Positions 26,164 through 34,405 of a stretch of DNA of 64,000 bases are shown here, piece by piece. The DNA comes from Bradyrhizobium jicamae (lineage in GTDB: Bacteria > Pseudomonadota > Alphaproteobacteria > Rhizobiales > Xanthobacteraceae): contig NZ_JAFCJX010000013.1 in assembly GCF_018130695.1 (NCBI RefSeq), positions 62,001-126,000 on the forward strand, in the 5' to 3' direction. Each line of letters starts with the position of its first letter. The first letter of the stretch is position 1. The notes beneath the pieces are model-generated. The model had not been told where the DNA came from. It searched no databases and saw only the letters and a list, made by a program, of their open reading frames with translations. Both the position numbers and the translations under genes were made by a program.

Positions 26164-27315
26164 ATGAACCAGCACATGCGTCCCGAACCTGTTCCCTTCA
26201 TCGACCTCGTTGCGCAACGCCGCCGCATCGGCACCGCGATCGACCAGGCGGTGGCCCGCGTGCTCGATCACTGCCAGTTCGTCAACGGCCCCGAGGTCTT
26301 CGAGTTCGAGAAGCAGCTTGCGGCCTATTGCGGCGCCAGGCATGTGATCGGCTGCGCCAGCGGCACCGATGCGCTGCTGATGATCCTGATGGCGAAGAAT
26401 GTCGGGCCGGGCGATGCCGTGCTGTGTCCGTCGTTCACGTTCATCGCAACGGCCTCACCGGCGGCGCGGACCGGGGCGACACCGGTCTATGTCGACGTCG
26501 ACGAGGCGACCTTCAACATGAGCCCGGAGTCGCTGAAGCGCGGCATCGCGACGGCCCGCAAGGCAGGCCTGAAGCCGGTGGCGGTCATCCCGGTCGACCT
26601 GTTCGGACAACCCGCCGATCACGACGCCATTGCCGAAATCGCCAGGGTCGAGGGCCTGTTCGTGATCGACGACGCCGCCCAGGGCTTTGGCGCGAGCTAC
26701 AAGGGCCGCAAGCTCGGCACGTTCGGGCTCGCCACCGCGACCAGCTTCTTCCCCGCAAAACCGCTCGGCTGCTTCGGCGACGGCGGCGCGATCCTCACGG
26801 ATGACGACGAACTGGCCGCCACGCTGCGCAGCATCCGCGTGCACGGGCAGGGTGTCGATAAATACGACAACGTCCGCCTCGGCCTGACCGGCCGCCTCGA
26901 TACCATGCAGGCTGCGATCCTGATCGAGAAGCTGAAGATCTTCGACGACGAGATCGCTGCCCGCAACAAGGTCGCGGAACGCTACGCGCGCGGGCTCGGC
27001 AATGTCGTGACCGTGCCGCATCTGGTGCCCGGCAACACCTCGGTCTGGGCGCAATACACCATCCGTCTGCCCAAAGGCACCGACCGCGACGGCTTTGCCG
27101 CCGCGCTGAAGGCCCAGGGTGTGCCGACGGCCATCTACTACGGCAAGTCGATGCATCAGCAGACTGCCTACAAGCACTATCCGGTTGCCGATGGCGGGCT
27201 CCCGGGCTGCGAAAGCCTGTCGCAGGACGTCATCAGCCTGCCGATGCACGCCTATCTCGACGAGGCGGCGCAGGATCGCGTCATCCAGGCTGTGCGCGGG
27301 GCGCTGTCCTCCTGA
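26164..27315 (+). CDS. DegT/DnrJ/EryC1/StrS aminotransferase (WbpE-like)
   Basis: 383 residues. A PLP enzyme that aminates a keto-sugar nucleotide using glutamate. Cofactor features: CASGTDALLM at 64-73, the PLP-ring Asp in VIDDAAQGFG (167-176), and the Schiff-base K199 in SFFPAKPLGCFGDGG. The C-terminal block GVPTAIYYGKSMHQQTAYK is typical of the WbpE/QdtB branch. Same-strand partner of the preceding dehydrogenase with a 28-base gap. The product would be an amino sugar for LPS or another surface glycan. Confidence 0.92.
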   Translation: MNQHMRPEPVPFIDLVAQRRRIGTAIDQAVARVLDHCQFVNGPEVFEFEKQLAAYCGARHVIGCASGTDALLMILMAKNVGPGDAVLCPSFTFIATASPAARTGATPVYVDVDEATFNMSPESLKRGIATARKAGLKPVAVIPVDLFGQPADHDAIAEIARVEGLFVIDDAAQGFGASYKGRKLGTFGLATATSFFPAKPLGCFGDGGAILTDDDELAATLRSIRVHGQGVDKYDNVRLGLTGRLDTMQAAILIEKLKIFDDEIAARNKVAERYARGLGNVVTVPHLVPGNTSVWAQYTIRLPKGTDRDGFAAALKAQGVPTAIYYGKSMHQQTAYKHYPVADGGLPGCESLSQDVISLPMHAYLDEAAQDRVIQAVRGALSS

Positions 27316-27345
27316 TTTGGTCGTTTTGAAGTCCTGATTCATAGC

Positions 27346-27432
27346 GTTTTCAAGCGAAGTGGACGCCGGTTCGCGTGAAGAAAACGCGTCTAAACAAAAA
27401 AGCACTTCGGTTCTGATGCAATCAGAACCGAA
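27346..27432. repeat. Composite palindromic repeat, copy 3 of the 'gcgttttc' module (inverted)
   Basis: 27346-27393 reads gttttcaagcgaagtggacg ... gaagaaaacgcgtc, the reverse complement of the module at 24776. After 12 bases of A-rich linker follows a perfect 12-bp inverted repeat, ttcggttctgat-gca-atcagaaccgaa (27406-27432). The palindrome is again on the gacgc side of the module, but its sequence is unrelated to the one at 24730. It ends 19 bases before murJ. Confidence 0.85.
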
Positions 27433-27451
27433 ATTGCGCTAGAAGCGGCGC

Positions 27452-28981
27452 ATGCTCGGGCGCATCTTCACTGTTGGCGGTTACACCCTGCTGTCGCGGC
27501 TGACCGGGCTCGCGCGCGACATCATGCTCGCCGCGATCCTCGGCGCCGGGCCGATTGCCGACGCCTTCCTGGTGGCCTGGCGGCTGCCGAACAATTTTCG
27601 CTCGATCTTTGCGGAAGGCGCGTTCAACACCGCCTTCATCCCGGCCTACGCCCATGTCCATGGCGAAGGCGGTGAGGCCTCGGCAAAACTGTTCGCCGAC
27701 CGCATCTTCACGCTGCTGTTCGGCTCGCAGCTCGTGCTTTTGGTGCTGGCCTGGGCCTTCATGCCGCAGGCGCTGCGCATCCTGGCGCCGGGCTTCACTG
27801 ACGACGCCGAGCAGCGCCGGCTTGCGATCGAGCTGACGCGGATCACCTTTCCCTATCTCCTGCTGATCACGATGGTGACGCTCTATGGCGGCATCCTCAA
27901 TGTGATGCAGCGTTTTGCCAGCGCTGCGGCCGCCTCGATCTTGCTCAACCTGTCGATGATGGCCACGCTCGCGGTCGCCGCATTCTTCCCGACTGCAGGG
28001 CACGCCGCGGCCTGGGGCATCCTGATCTCGGGCTTCCTGCAATATTTCCTGCTGGCCGGCGATCTCGCGCGCCATGGCAGCGTGCCGCGCTTTGCGATGC
28101 CGCGGCTCGATGCTGATGTCCGCGCCTTCTTCCGCGCCATCGGGCCGGCGACGCTGGGCTCGATGGGCACCCAGATCGCGGTGTTCGCCGACACCATCAT
28201 CGCGACCTTCCTGCCGGCCGGCGCGCTGGCCGCGCTGTATTACGCCGAGCGGCTCTATCAGCTGCCGATCGGTGTGATCGGCATCGCCGTCGGCACCGTG
28301 CTGCTGCCGGAAATGTCGCGGCGGATCTCCGCCGGCGACATCGACGGCGCCGCGAGATCGCAACGCCGCGCCTTCGAGCTGACATTGCTGTCGACCGTGC
28401 CGTTCGTCGCGGCCTTCCTCGCGGTGCCCGACATCATCGTGCGCGCGGTGTTCGCCCGCGGCGCATACACCAAGGCCGATGCCGCGGCCGCCGCCGTGAC
28501 GCTCGCGGCCTATGCGATCGGCCTGATCCCGTTCGTGACCATCCGCAGCGCGGTGGCAACCTTCTATGCCCGCAAGGACACCGCGACGCCGGTGAAGGCC
28601 TCGCTGACGGGACTGTCGGTCAACGTCGCGCTCAAGGTGGCGCTGATGGGCACGCTCGCCCAGGTCGGTCTGGCGCTCGCGACCGCAGTCGGCGCCTGGA
28701 TCAATCTGCTGCTGGTGCTGTTCTTCGCCGTGCGGCGCGGCTATCTCAGCTTCGACCGCGCGCTGACCCAGTCGCTGCTTAAATTCACCGCTTCAGGATT
28801 GATCCTGGCCGCCAGCCTCTGGGCGACCTCTCATTACGCCGCGGTCCTGTTCGCGCCGATGCAAATTCTGCGCGACGAGCTGACGCTGGTGCTGCTGATG
28901 ACGGTCGGCCTGTTCGTCTACGCCTTCTGCATCCTGGTCTTGTTCGGCCGCGGCTGGATATTCGCGCTGCGCCGCGGGTAG
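27452..28981 (+). CDS. murJ: Lipid II flippase
   Basis: 509 residues, about 14 TM helices, MOP exporter superfamily. It flips lipid-linked peptidoglycan precursor across the inner membrane. Diagnostic blocks: GLARDIMLAAILGAGPIADAF at 18-38, then RLPNNFRSIFAEGAFNTAFIP with the essential Arg and acidic residues, LYYAERLYQLPIGVIGIAVGTVLLPEMSR mid-protein, and FYARKDTATPVK. The ribosome site before ATG 27452 is poor (GAAG). It sits alone at the end of the polysaccharide region. Confidence 0.95.
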   Translation: MLGRIFTVGGYTLLSRLTGLARDIMLAAILGAGPIADAFLVAWRLPNNFRSIFAEGAFNTAFIPAYAHVHGEGGEASAKLFADRIFTLLFGSQLVLLVLAWAFMPQALRILAPGFTDDAEQRRLAIELTRITFPYLLLITMVTLYGGILNVMQRFASAAAASILLNLSMMATLAVAAFFPTAGHAAAWGILISGFLQYFLLAGDLARHGSVPRFAMPRLDADVRAFFRAIGPATLGSMGTQIAVFADTIIATFLPAGALAALYYAERLYQLPIGVIGIAVGTVLLPEMSRRISAGDIDGAARSQRRAFELTLLSTVPFVAAFLAVPDIIVRAVFARGAYTKADAAAAAVTLAAYAIGLIPFVTIRSAVATFYARKDTATPVKASLTGLSVNVALKVALMGTLAQVGLALATAVGAWINLLLVLFFAVRRGYLSFDRALTQSLLKFTASGLILAASLWATSHYAAVLFAPMQILRDELTLVLLMTVGLFVYAFCILVLFGRGWIFALRRG

Positions 28982-29060
28982 GCGAAGCGCTCGCCTTCAG
29001 GGTGCAGCCGATGTCCGCGCATCTCTTGATTTTGCGGGAATACCATGGTATTGGCACCTC

Positions 29061-29138
29061 ATGATCAAGTCCGTGCGCAAAGTCCACTTCAACCGCATGA
29101 CCCGCTTCGGCTGGGCCGTGGGAGGAGTCGCGCGCTAG
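29061..29138 (+). CDS. 25-residue basic peptide ORF, unrecognised
   Basis: ATG-initiated ORF with many basic residues (starts MIKSVRKVHFNRMTRFGWA, ends VAR). It lies between murJ and a strong terminator that begins 26 bases after its stop, so a short transcript could consist of little else. No good Shine-Dalgarno precedes it (cacctc). It could be a small protein, a leader peptide or chance. The palindrome taccatggta (29041-29050) lies just upstream. Confidence 0.3.
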   Translation: MIKSVRKVHFNRMTRFGWAVGGVAR

Positions 29139-29164
29139 GAATTCGACGACGACATCTTTTCACC

Positions 29165-29200
29165 AAGGCCCCGCCGGCATCGGACGGGGCCTTTTGTTTG
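29165..29200 (+). terminator. Intrinsic terminator
   Basis: aaggccccg-ccg, loop gcat, cgg-a-cggggcctt followed by ttgtttg. A strong stem with a U-rich tail on the plus strand. It would end the murJ transcript or a short transcript carrying the 25-residue ORF, 38 bases before the DUF1127 gene. Confidence 0.8.
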
Positions 29201-29237
29201 GCCTTGCTCCCTGCCGGCACAACAGCAGGAGCGTCCG

Positions 29238-29579
29238 ATGCCACCTCAACAGACCAACATCACAGCCGGGACCGAGCGCGATGCCGCAGTGCTCGGCCTC
29301 TCCATCGCATTGACGAAGGATGCACTGTCGGACCGAGACGCTGCCGGATCAACGGCCGCATCGACGCGGAACGTCCTGGGGTTGCTCAAGCGATACTGGC
29401 GTGCGTTTCAGCTGCGGTGGCAACGCCAGAGCTTGCGAGACACCTTGCACGACCTCAGCGACAGAGAGCTGCTCGATATCGGCTTGACGCGCGGCGAGAT
29501 CGATTACCTCACGCCTGAACGAGCGATCGATACGATGAGAGATCGCACGATGCATCTGTGGGGCGGTGGCGGGATGTGA
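29238..29579 (+). CDS. DUF1127 domain protein
   Basis: 113 residues. The C-terminal half is the DUF1127 module: WRAFQLRWQRQSLRDTLHDL, then SDRELLDIGLTRGEIDYL. The first 45 residues are polar and low in order. Small DUF1127 proteins in Agrobacterium affect RNA and phosphate or carbon regulation, but this longer form has no assigned role. ATG at 29238 has AGGAG seven bases upstream. Confidence 0.88.
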   Translation: MPPQQTNITAGTERDAAVLGLSIALTKDALSDRDAAGSTAASTRNVLGLLKRYWRAFQLRWQRQSLRDTLHDLSDRELLDIGLTRGEIDYLTPERAIDTMRDRTMHLWGGGGM

Positions 29580-29631
29580 TCGTTTGCGCCGCGCTGGGCC
29601 TCAGGCGTACGAGGGCGCGTACTCAAATCTT

Positions 29632-29662
29632 CGTCGATGTCCGGTTTGCCCCGACATCGACG
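29632..29662. repeat. Perfect 10-bp inverted repeat between convergent genes
   Basis: cgtcgatgtc, an 11-base loop, then gacatcgacg. It has no U-tract on either strand. Its place between the convergent DUF1127 and dapD genes suggests a transcript 3' structure. Confidence 0.5.
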
Positions 29663-29678
29663 TCTTCGCGTGGACTGC

Positions 29679-30647
29679 CTAGCCGTGAAGCTGCGCGTTG
29701 AGGCCGCCCCAATTTGTGCGTCTGGTCGCCTCAAGAGCGCCGCTCTGGGAATTGCGACGAAACAGCAGGCCGGTCTGGCCCGAGAGTTCTTTCGCTTTCA
29801 CGACCCGGCCATCTTCCAGAAGGATGCGCGCGCCTGCTGTGACATAGCAGCCCGCTTCGACGATACAACCGTCACCCAATGAAATGCCGATACCGGCGTT
29901 GGCGCCGATCAGGCAGCGCTCACCAACGGTAATCCTCTCTTTCCCGCCTCCGGACAGTGTGCCCATGATCGACGCTCCCCCACCAATGTCGCTGCCGCTT
30001 CCCACGACCACACCGGCGCTGATCCGGCCTTCGACCATGCAGGGACCGAGCGTGCCCGCATTAAAATTGCAAAAGCCTTCATGCATGACGGTTGTGCCCG
30101 GGGCCAGGTGGGCTCCGAGCCTGACGCGATCCGCATCTGCAATCCTCACGTCCGCAGGCGTCACATAGTCAGTCATGCGCGGAAACTTATCCACGCCCGT
30201 CACCTCAAACGCGAGGGCCCGCGTTCGCGCCAGCATGCGCGCTTCCGGGACACGAGAGCCTTCACAGGGACCGAGTGTCGTCCAGGCGACGTTGGGCAAC
30301 AGACCGAAAATTCCGTCCAGGTTCAGGCAATTTGGCTGGACGAGCCGGTGGCTCAGGAGATGCAACCGAAGATACGCGTCGTGCACATCGGTCGGCGCCG
30401 ATGCAAGGGAATCAATTTCCGTGCGAATGGAGACGATGTCGACATTGCGGATGTCGTCGTGTCGCGCATATCCGTCTGCCGACTCACCCAACGACCTCCT
30501 GATCTCGTCGCTCGTCAGCCGCGCGGTTGCCGTCTTGTCGGCTCCCTCAACCAGGCGCAGCCGAAGAAACCAGGAATCCAACACGCGGCCATCAGCGGCA
30601 ATCGTCGCAAATCCTTCGCCGCTCGCGCCCCTCAGCTCCATCACCAT
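29679..30647 (-). CDS. dapD: Tetrahydrodipicolinate N-succinyltransferase, actinobacterial/pseudomonad type
   Basis: 322 residues. It succinylates tetrahydrodipicolinate in the lysine/diaminopimelate pathway. The C-terminal half is a left-handed beta-helix: GVDKFPRMTDYVTPADVRIA near 150-170, then DRVRLGAHLAPGTTVMHEGF, FNAGTLGPCMVEGRIS and IGANAGIGISLGDGCIVEAG. The end LSGQTGLLFRRNSQSGALE matches Pseudomonas DapD as I remember it. Most alphaproteobacteria carry the shorter E. coli-type DapD, so this may be a second, transferred copy. ATG at 30647; a second ATG two codons in is possible. Divergent from the CoxL-like gene. Confidence 0.88.
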   Translation of the reverse strand: MVMELRGASGEGFATIAADGRVLDSWFLRLRLVEGADKTATARLTSDEIRRSLGESADGYARHDDIRNVDIVSIRTEIDSLASAPTDVHDAYLRLHLLSHRLVQPNCLNLDGIFGLLPNVAWTTLGPCEGSRVPEARMLARTRALAFEVTGVDKFPRMTDYVTPADVRIADADRVRLGAHLAPGTTVMHEGFCNFNAGTLGPCMVEGRISAGVVVGSGSDIGGGASIMGTLSGGGKERITVGERCLIGANAGIGISLGDGCIVEAGCYVTAGARILLEDGRVVKAKELSGQTGLLFRRNSQSGALEATRRTNWGGLNAQLHG

Positions 30648-30870
30648 TTGAATGTCTCACACCAGGATCCTGCACGTAGTGCATACGCGAGTTCTCGTGG
30701 ACATGGCAACTTCCGGACTCGAGCCGAGGGTCCTCCCAGCAATTCCGCCATGACGGGCGAGCGGTGCTTTTTCCTGCCCTGCGGCCAACTTGCATGGCTA
30801 AAGGCGTTTGCGCTTCCCGGCCAACCACGCCAATATGCAACCCAAACACACCAAGCCAATCGGAGACAAG

Positions 30871-33180
30871 ATGGCAGCTCCCATCAAATTCGGCGTCGGA
30901 CAGAGCGTGCGGCGCAAGGAGGATGACGCACTCATTCGCGGCAAGGGCCGCTATACCGACGACGTCGCGCCGTCTCCCGCACTGCACGCGCTGATGCTGC
31001 GCTCGCCCCATGCGCATGCGACCTTCACCATCGATGTCTCCAAGGCGCGCGGCCTGCCGGGCGTGTCGCTGATCCTGACCGCGGCTGACGTCGCCGATCT
31101 CGGCGGCCTGCCGTGCCTGTTCAACCTCGAAACCGATCCCTTCACCGCACCGCCTTACCCGATCCTGGCCAAGGACGAGGTGCGCCATGTCGGCGACGCC
31201 GTGGCCTTCGTGGTCGCCGATACCGTCGACCATGGCCGCGACGCGATCGAGGCGATCGACGTCACATGGACGCCGCTGCCGGCGGTGGCGGGCCTCCTCA
31301 ACGCCGTCAAGAAAGGCGCGCCGCAGGTCTGGCCCGACAAGCCCGGCAACGTGCTGTTCGACGTCTCGATCGGCGACAAGGCGGCGGCGGAAGCCGCCTT
31401 TGCCAAGGCGCATGCGGTGGCCGAGATCACCATCGTCAACCCGCGCGTCATCACCAATTTCATGGAGACACGCGCCGCGGTCGCTGAATACGACACCAAG
31501 AAGGATCATTTGACGCTGACCGTCGGCAGCCAGGGCAGCCACCGTCTTCGCGAGATCCTCTGCGACATGGTCCTGAAGATGCCGAAGGACAAGATGCGGG
31601 TGATCTGCCCCGACGTCGGCGGCGGCTTCGGCACCAAGCTTTTCCCTTATCGCGAATACGCGCTGATCTCGGTCGCCGCGCGCAAGCTGAAGAAGACCAT
31701 CAAGTGGACCGCCGAGCGCTCCGAGCACTTCATGGGCGACGCGCAGGGCCGCGACAACGTCACCACGGCGAAGATGGCGCTTGCCGAGGACGGCAAATTC
31801 CTCGGCATGGATTGCGATCTGATGGGCGACATGGGCGCCTATCTCTCGACGTTTGCGCCCTACATTCCGCATGGCGGCGCCGGCATGCTGCCGGGCCTCT
31901 ACGACATCCAGGCCTTCCACTGCCGCGTCCGCACCATCTTCACCAACACGGTGCCGGTCGACGCCTATCGCGGCGCGGGACGTCCGGAAGCTGCTTACGT
32001 CATAGAGCGCCTGGTCGACGCGGCCGCGCGAAAACTCGGCATGACGCCCGACGCGATCCGGCGGAAGAATTTCATTCCGCCGAAATCGCTGCCGTACAAG
32101 ACCGCGACCGGCAAGGTCTACGATTCCGGCGACTTCACCGCGCACATGAAGCGGGCAATGGAGATCGCGAACTGGAAGGAGTTTCCCAAGCGCGCCAAGG
32201 CCGCCAGGAAGGACGGGCTGGTGCGGGGCATCGGCATAGCGAGCTATGTCGAGGTCTGCGGCACCATGGGCGACGAGACCGCCAATGTCGCGCTCGATCC
32301 GAACGGCGATATCTCGATCCTGATCGGCACGCAATCGAGCGGGCAAGGCCATGCGACGGCCTATGCGCAGCTCGTCGCCGAGCAGTTTGGCGTGCCGCCG
32401 GAACGCGTCCACGTGCTGCAGGGGGATACCGACAAAATCGCGAACGGCCTCGGCACCGGCGGCTCGGCCTCGATCCCGACCGGCGGCGTCAGCGTGCAGC
32501 GGGCGACGCACGAGCTCGGCAACAAGCTGAAGGAGCTCGCAGCGCAGGCGCTGGAAGCCGGCGCCGGCGACCTCGAAATCTCCGACGGCCGCATCCGCAT
32601 CGCCGGCACCGACCGCGCGATCAGCTTCGCGGATCTGGCCAAGCGTCCCGGTACCGATCCGTCCAAGCTGAATGCCAGCGCGACCTTCAACCAGGCCGAC
32701 GGCACCTATCCGAACGGCACGCATCTCGCCGAAGTCGAGATCGATCCGGCCACCGGCATCATCAAGATCGTCAACTACGTCATCGTCGACGATTTCGGTG
32801 TCACGCTGAATCCGCTGATGCTGGCGGGGCAGGTGCATGGCGGCGCGATGCAGGGCATCGGCCAGGCCCTGATGGAGCAGGCGGTCTACAGCTCAACCGA
32901 CGGCCAGCTCGTCACCGGCACCTTCATGGACTACGCGCTGCCGCGCGCATCCGACGGACCGTCCTTCGTGTTCGAGACCCACAACGTGCCCTGCACGACC
33001 AATCCGCTCGGCGTGAAGGGCGCGGGCGAGGCCGGCGCGATCGGCTCCTGTCCGGCGGTGGTCAACGCGATCATCGAAGGCTTGCATCGCGAATACCAGA
33101 TCGATCACATCGATATGCCGGCGACGCCGGAACGGGTCTGGGTCGCTATTCGCGAGGCGCAACGGCGGCACAAACTTTGA
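30871..33180 (+). CDS. Molybdenum hydroxylase large subunit (form II CoxL-like, xanthine dehydrogenase family)
   Basis: 769 residues. It binds molybdopterin cytosine dinucleotide and oxidises an aldehyde, purine or similar C-H bond. Signatures: GGGFGTK at 250-256, the active-site loop AYRGAGR at 365-371 (form II; true CO dehydrogenases have AYxCSFR), and GVKGAGEAGAIG with the catalytic Glu near the C terminus. ATG at 30871 has GGAG five bases upstream. The FeS and FAD subunits that normally accompany it are absent on both sides. c-type cytochromes follow, so electrons may pass to them, as in membrane aldehyde dehydrogenases. Confidence 0.92.
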   Translation: MAAPIKFGVGQSVRRKEDDALIRGKGRYTDDVAPSPALHALMLRSPHAHATFTIDVSKARGLPGVSLILTAADVADLGGLPCLFNLETDPFTAPPYPILAKDEVRHVGDAVAFVVADTVDHGRDAIEAIDVTWTPLPAVAGLLNAVKKGAPQVWPDKPGNVLFDVSIGDKAAAEAAFAKAHAVAEITIVNPRVITNFMETRAAVAEYDTKKDHLTLTVGSQGSHRLREILCDMVLKMPKDKMRVICPDVGGGFGTKLFPYREYALISVAARKLKKTIKWTAERSEHFMGDAQGRDNVTTAKMALAEDGKFLGMDCDLMGDMGAYLSTFAPYIPHGGAGMLPGLYDIQAFHCRVRTIFTNTVPVDAYRGAGRPEAAYVIERLVDAAARKLGMTPDAIRRKNFIPPKSLPYKTATGKVYDSGDFTAHMKRAMEIANWKEFPKRAKAARKDGLVRGIGIASYVEVCGTMGDETANVALDPNGDISILIGTQSSGQGHATAYAQLVAEQFGVPPERVHVLQGDTDKIANGLGTGGSASIPTGGVSVQRATHELGNKLKELAAQALEAGAGDLEISDGRIRIAGTDRAISFADLAKRPGTDPSKLNASATFNQADGTYPNGTHLAEVEIDPATGIIKIVNYVIVDDFGVTLNPLMLAGQVHGGAMQGIGQALMEQAVYSSTDGQLVTGTFMDYALPRASDGPSFVFETHNVPCTTNPLGVKGAGEAGAIGSCPAVVNAIIEGLHREYQIDHIDMPATPERVWVAIREAQRRHKL

Positions 33181-33291
33181 TATCTGTTATTTTGCCGCAG
33201 GCGGAATGAACTTCCGCCTGTGGTGTTCGAAAATGGGGCCGGCTCGCGATGTCGTGAGCACGGACGAAACCGGAGTCGAGGGATTTCAACG

Positions 33292-33738
33292 ATGAAACGG
33301 ATTGTCGTCGTCGCAGCAGCGCTCGTGTTCAGTGCTGGCGCTGTCGTTGCGCAACAGGATCAAGTCAAACAAGCCCAGGCCCAGATGAAGGACAATGGCA
33401 AGAACGCCGGCGCACTGGCGGCGATGGTCAAGGGCGAAAAGCCCTACGACCAGGCGACCGTCAACGCTGCGCTCGCCCAGTTCGAAGACACCGTCAAGAA
33501 GTTTCCGACCCTGTTCCCCGAGAGCACCAAGGGTCTCAGCCCGGAGGGCGATTACGCGGCCTCGCCAAAAATCTGGGAAGACAAGGCTGGCTTCGAGGCC
33601 CATGTTGCAAGCTTTGCCAAGGCCGTTGCCGATGCCAAGGGCAAGATCAAGGATCTCGACACGCTGAAGGCCGAGCTGCCGGTCATTGGCAAGCAGTGCG
33701 GCGGCTGCCACGAGACCTATCGCATCAAGAAAGGTTGA
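33292..33738 (+). CDS. Cytochrome c' / c556 family protein
   Basis: 148 residues with a signal peptide (MKRIVVVAAALVFSAGAVVA, cleavage near 20). A four-helix-bundle pattern ends in a C-terminal haem site C136-G-G-C139-H140, the place typical of cytochrome c'. It is a periplasmic electron or NO-binding haem protein. ATG at 33292 follows GAGGGA by 9 bases. It lies 111 bases after the CoxL-like gene and has its own terminator, so co-transcription with the hydroxylase is likely but not shown. Confidence 0.93.
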   Translation: MKRIVVVAAALVFSAGAVVAQQDQVKQAQAQMKDNGKNAGALAAMVKGEKPYDQATVNAALAQFEDTVKKFPTLFPESTKGLSPEGDYAASPKIWEDKAGFEAHVASFAKAVADAKGKIKDLDTLKAELPVIGKQCGGCHETYRIKKG

Positions 33739-33762
33739 TCGCAGATCAATCGCGTGAACGGG

Positions 33763-33796
33763 AAAGGGCGGATGCCTCGCGGCATCCGCCCTTTTT
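33763..33796 (+). terminator. Intrinsic terminator (bidirectional)
   Basis: aaagggcggatgcc, loop tcgc, ggcatccgccctttttg. Perfect 13-14-bp stem with U-tract on the plus strand and an A-rich start that gives a short U-tract on the minus strand. It separates the convergent cytochrome and CHRD genes. Confidence 0.9.
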
Positions 33797-33816
33797 GTGC
33801 CGGCCGCTGCTTGTTG

Positions 33817-34239
33817 TTACTTCGTCACCTGGCCGCGGATCTCGCCGCCCGGATTGGCCGCGGTGTGGATGTTGACGTAATATTTTCCGGCGGTGAGGTC
33901 GGCCGCCTGCGCGTCGGTCAAGGTCGCGCTGCCCTCAACCGGACTGGTGCCGGCGTTCGGGATTGCAACCGCGACGCCGCCGTTCTTGCCGGCTTCGGCG
34001 GGACCATGGAAATGCGCGGCGGTGGCGGGGCCGGAGAGGCCGGAATAGGTCACCTTCCAGCTCAGCTTCTTGGTCGCGGGATCATAGTCGATGTCGGCGG
34101 TGCCGGTGGCCGTGCTGGCGTTCGGCGGCACCTCGGCCTTGGCGTCGAGCTTCGCCGTCATCTTCTCGGCCAGCACCGGGCCGGCAAAGGCGATCGCGGC
34201 GCCGAGCGTCAGCGTGGCCAGCATGATCTTGTTCGACAT
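33817..34239 (-). CDS. Secreted CHRD-domain protein
   Basis: 140 residues: a signal peptide (MSNKIMLATLTLGAAIAFAGPVLA) and then one CHRD domain. Typical blocks are KLDAKAEVPPNASTATGTADIDYD, LSWKVTYSGLSGPATAAHFHGPA and the ending YYVNIHTAANPGGEIRGQV. CHRD domains were named after chordin; bacterial copies are periplasmic or extracellular and uncharacterised. ATG at 34239 has AGGGAG five bases upstream. Divergent from the dihaem cytochrome. Confidence 0.92.
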   Translation of the reverse strand: MSNKIMLATLTLGAAIAFAGPVLAEKMTAKLDAKAEVPPNASTATGTADIDYDPATKKLSWKVTYSGLSGPATAAHFHGPAEAGKNGGVAVAIPNAGTSPVEGSATLTDAQAADLTAGKYYVNIHTAANPGGEIRGQVTK

Positions 34240-34405
34240 GGTTCTCTCCCTGTTGACGTCAAACGACGGTGTCAGCCTCAAAACAGCAGCGTTTCGGATT
34301 TATTCCCAGGATCGCCGCGGTCGCGGCAAATTTCCGGCGCGCATCTTGTTCGACTTGCGGCCATACTGCCGCATCGGCTGACGCAGACAAATGACGGATC
34401 GGTGA

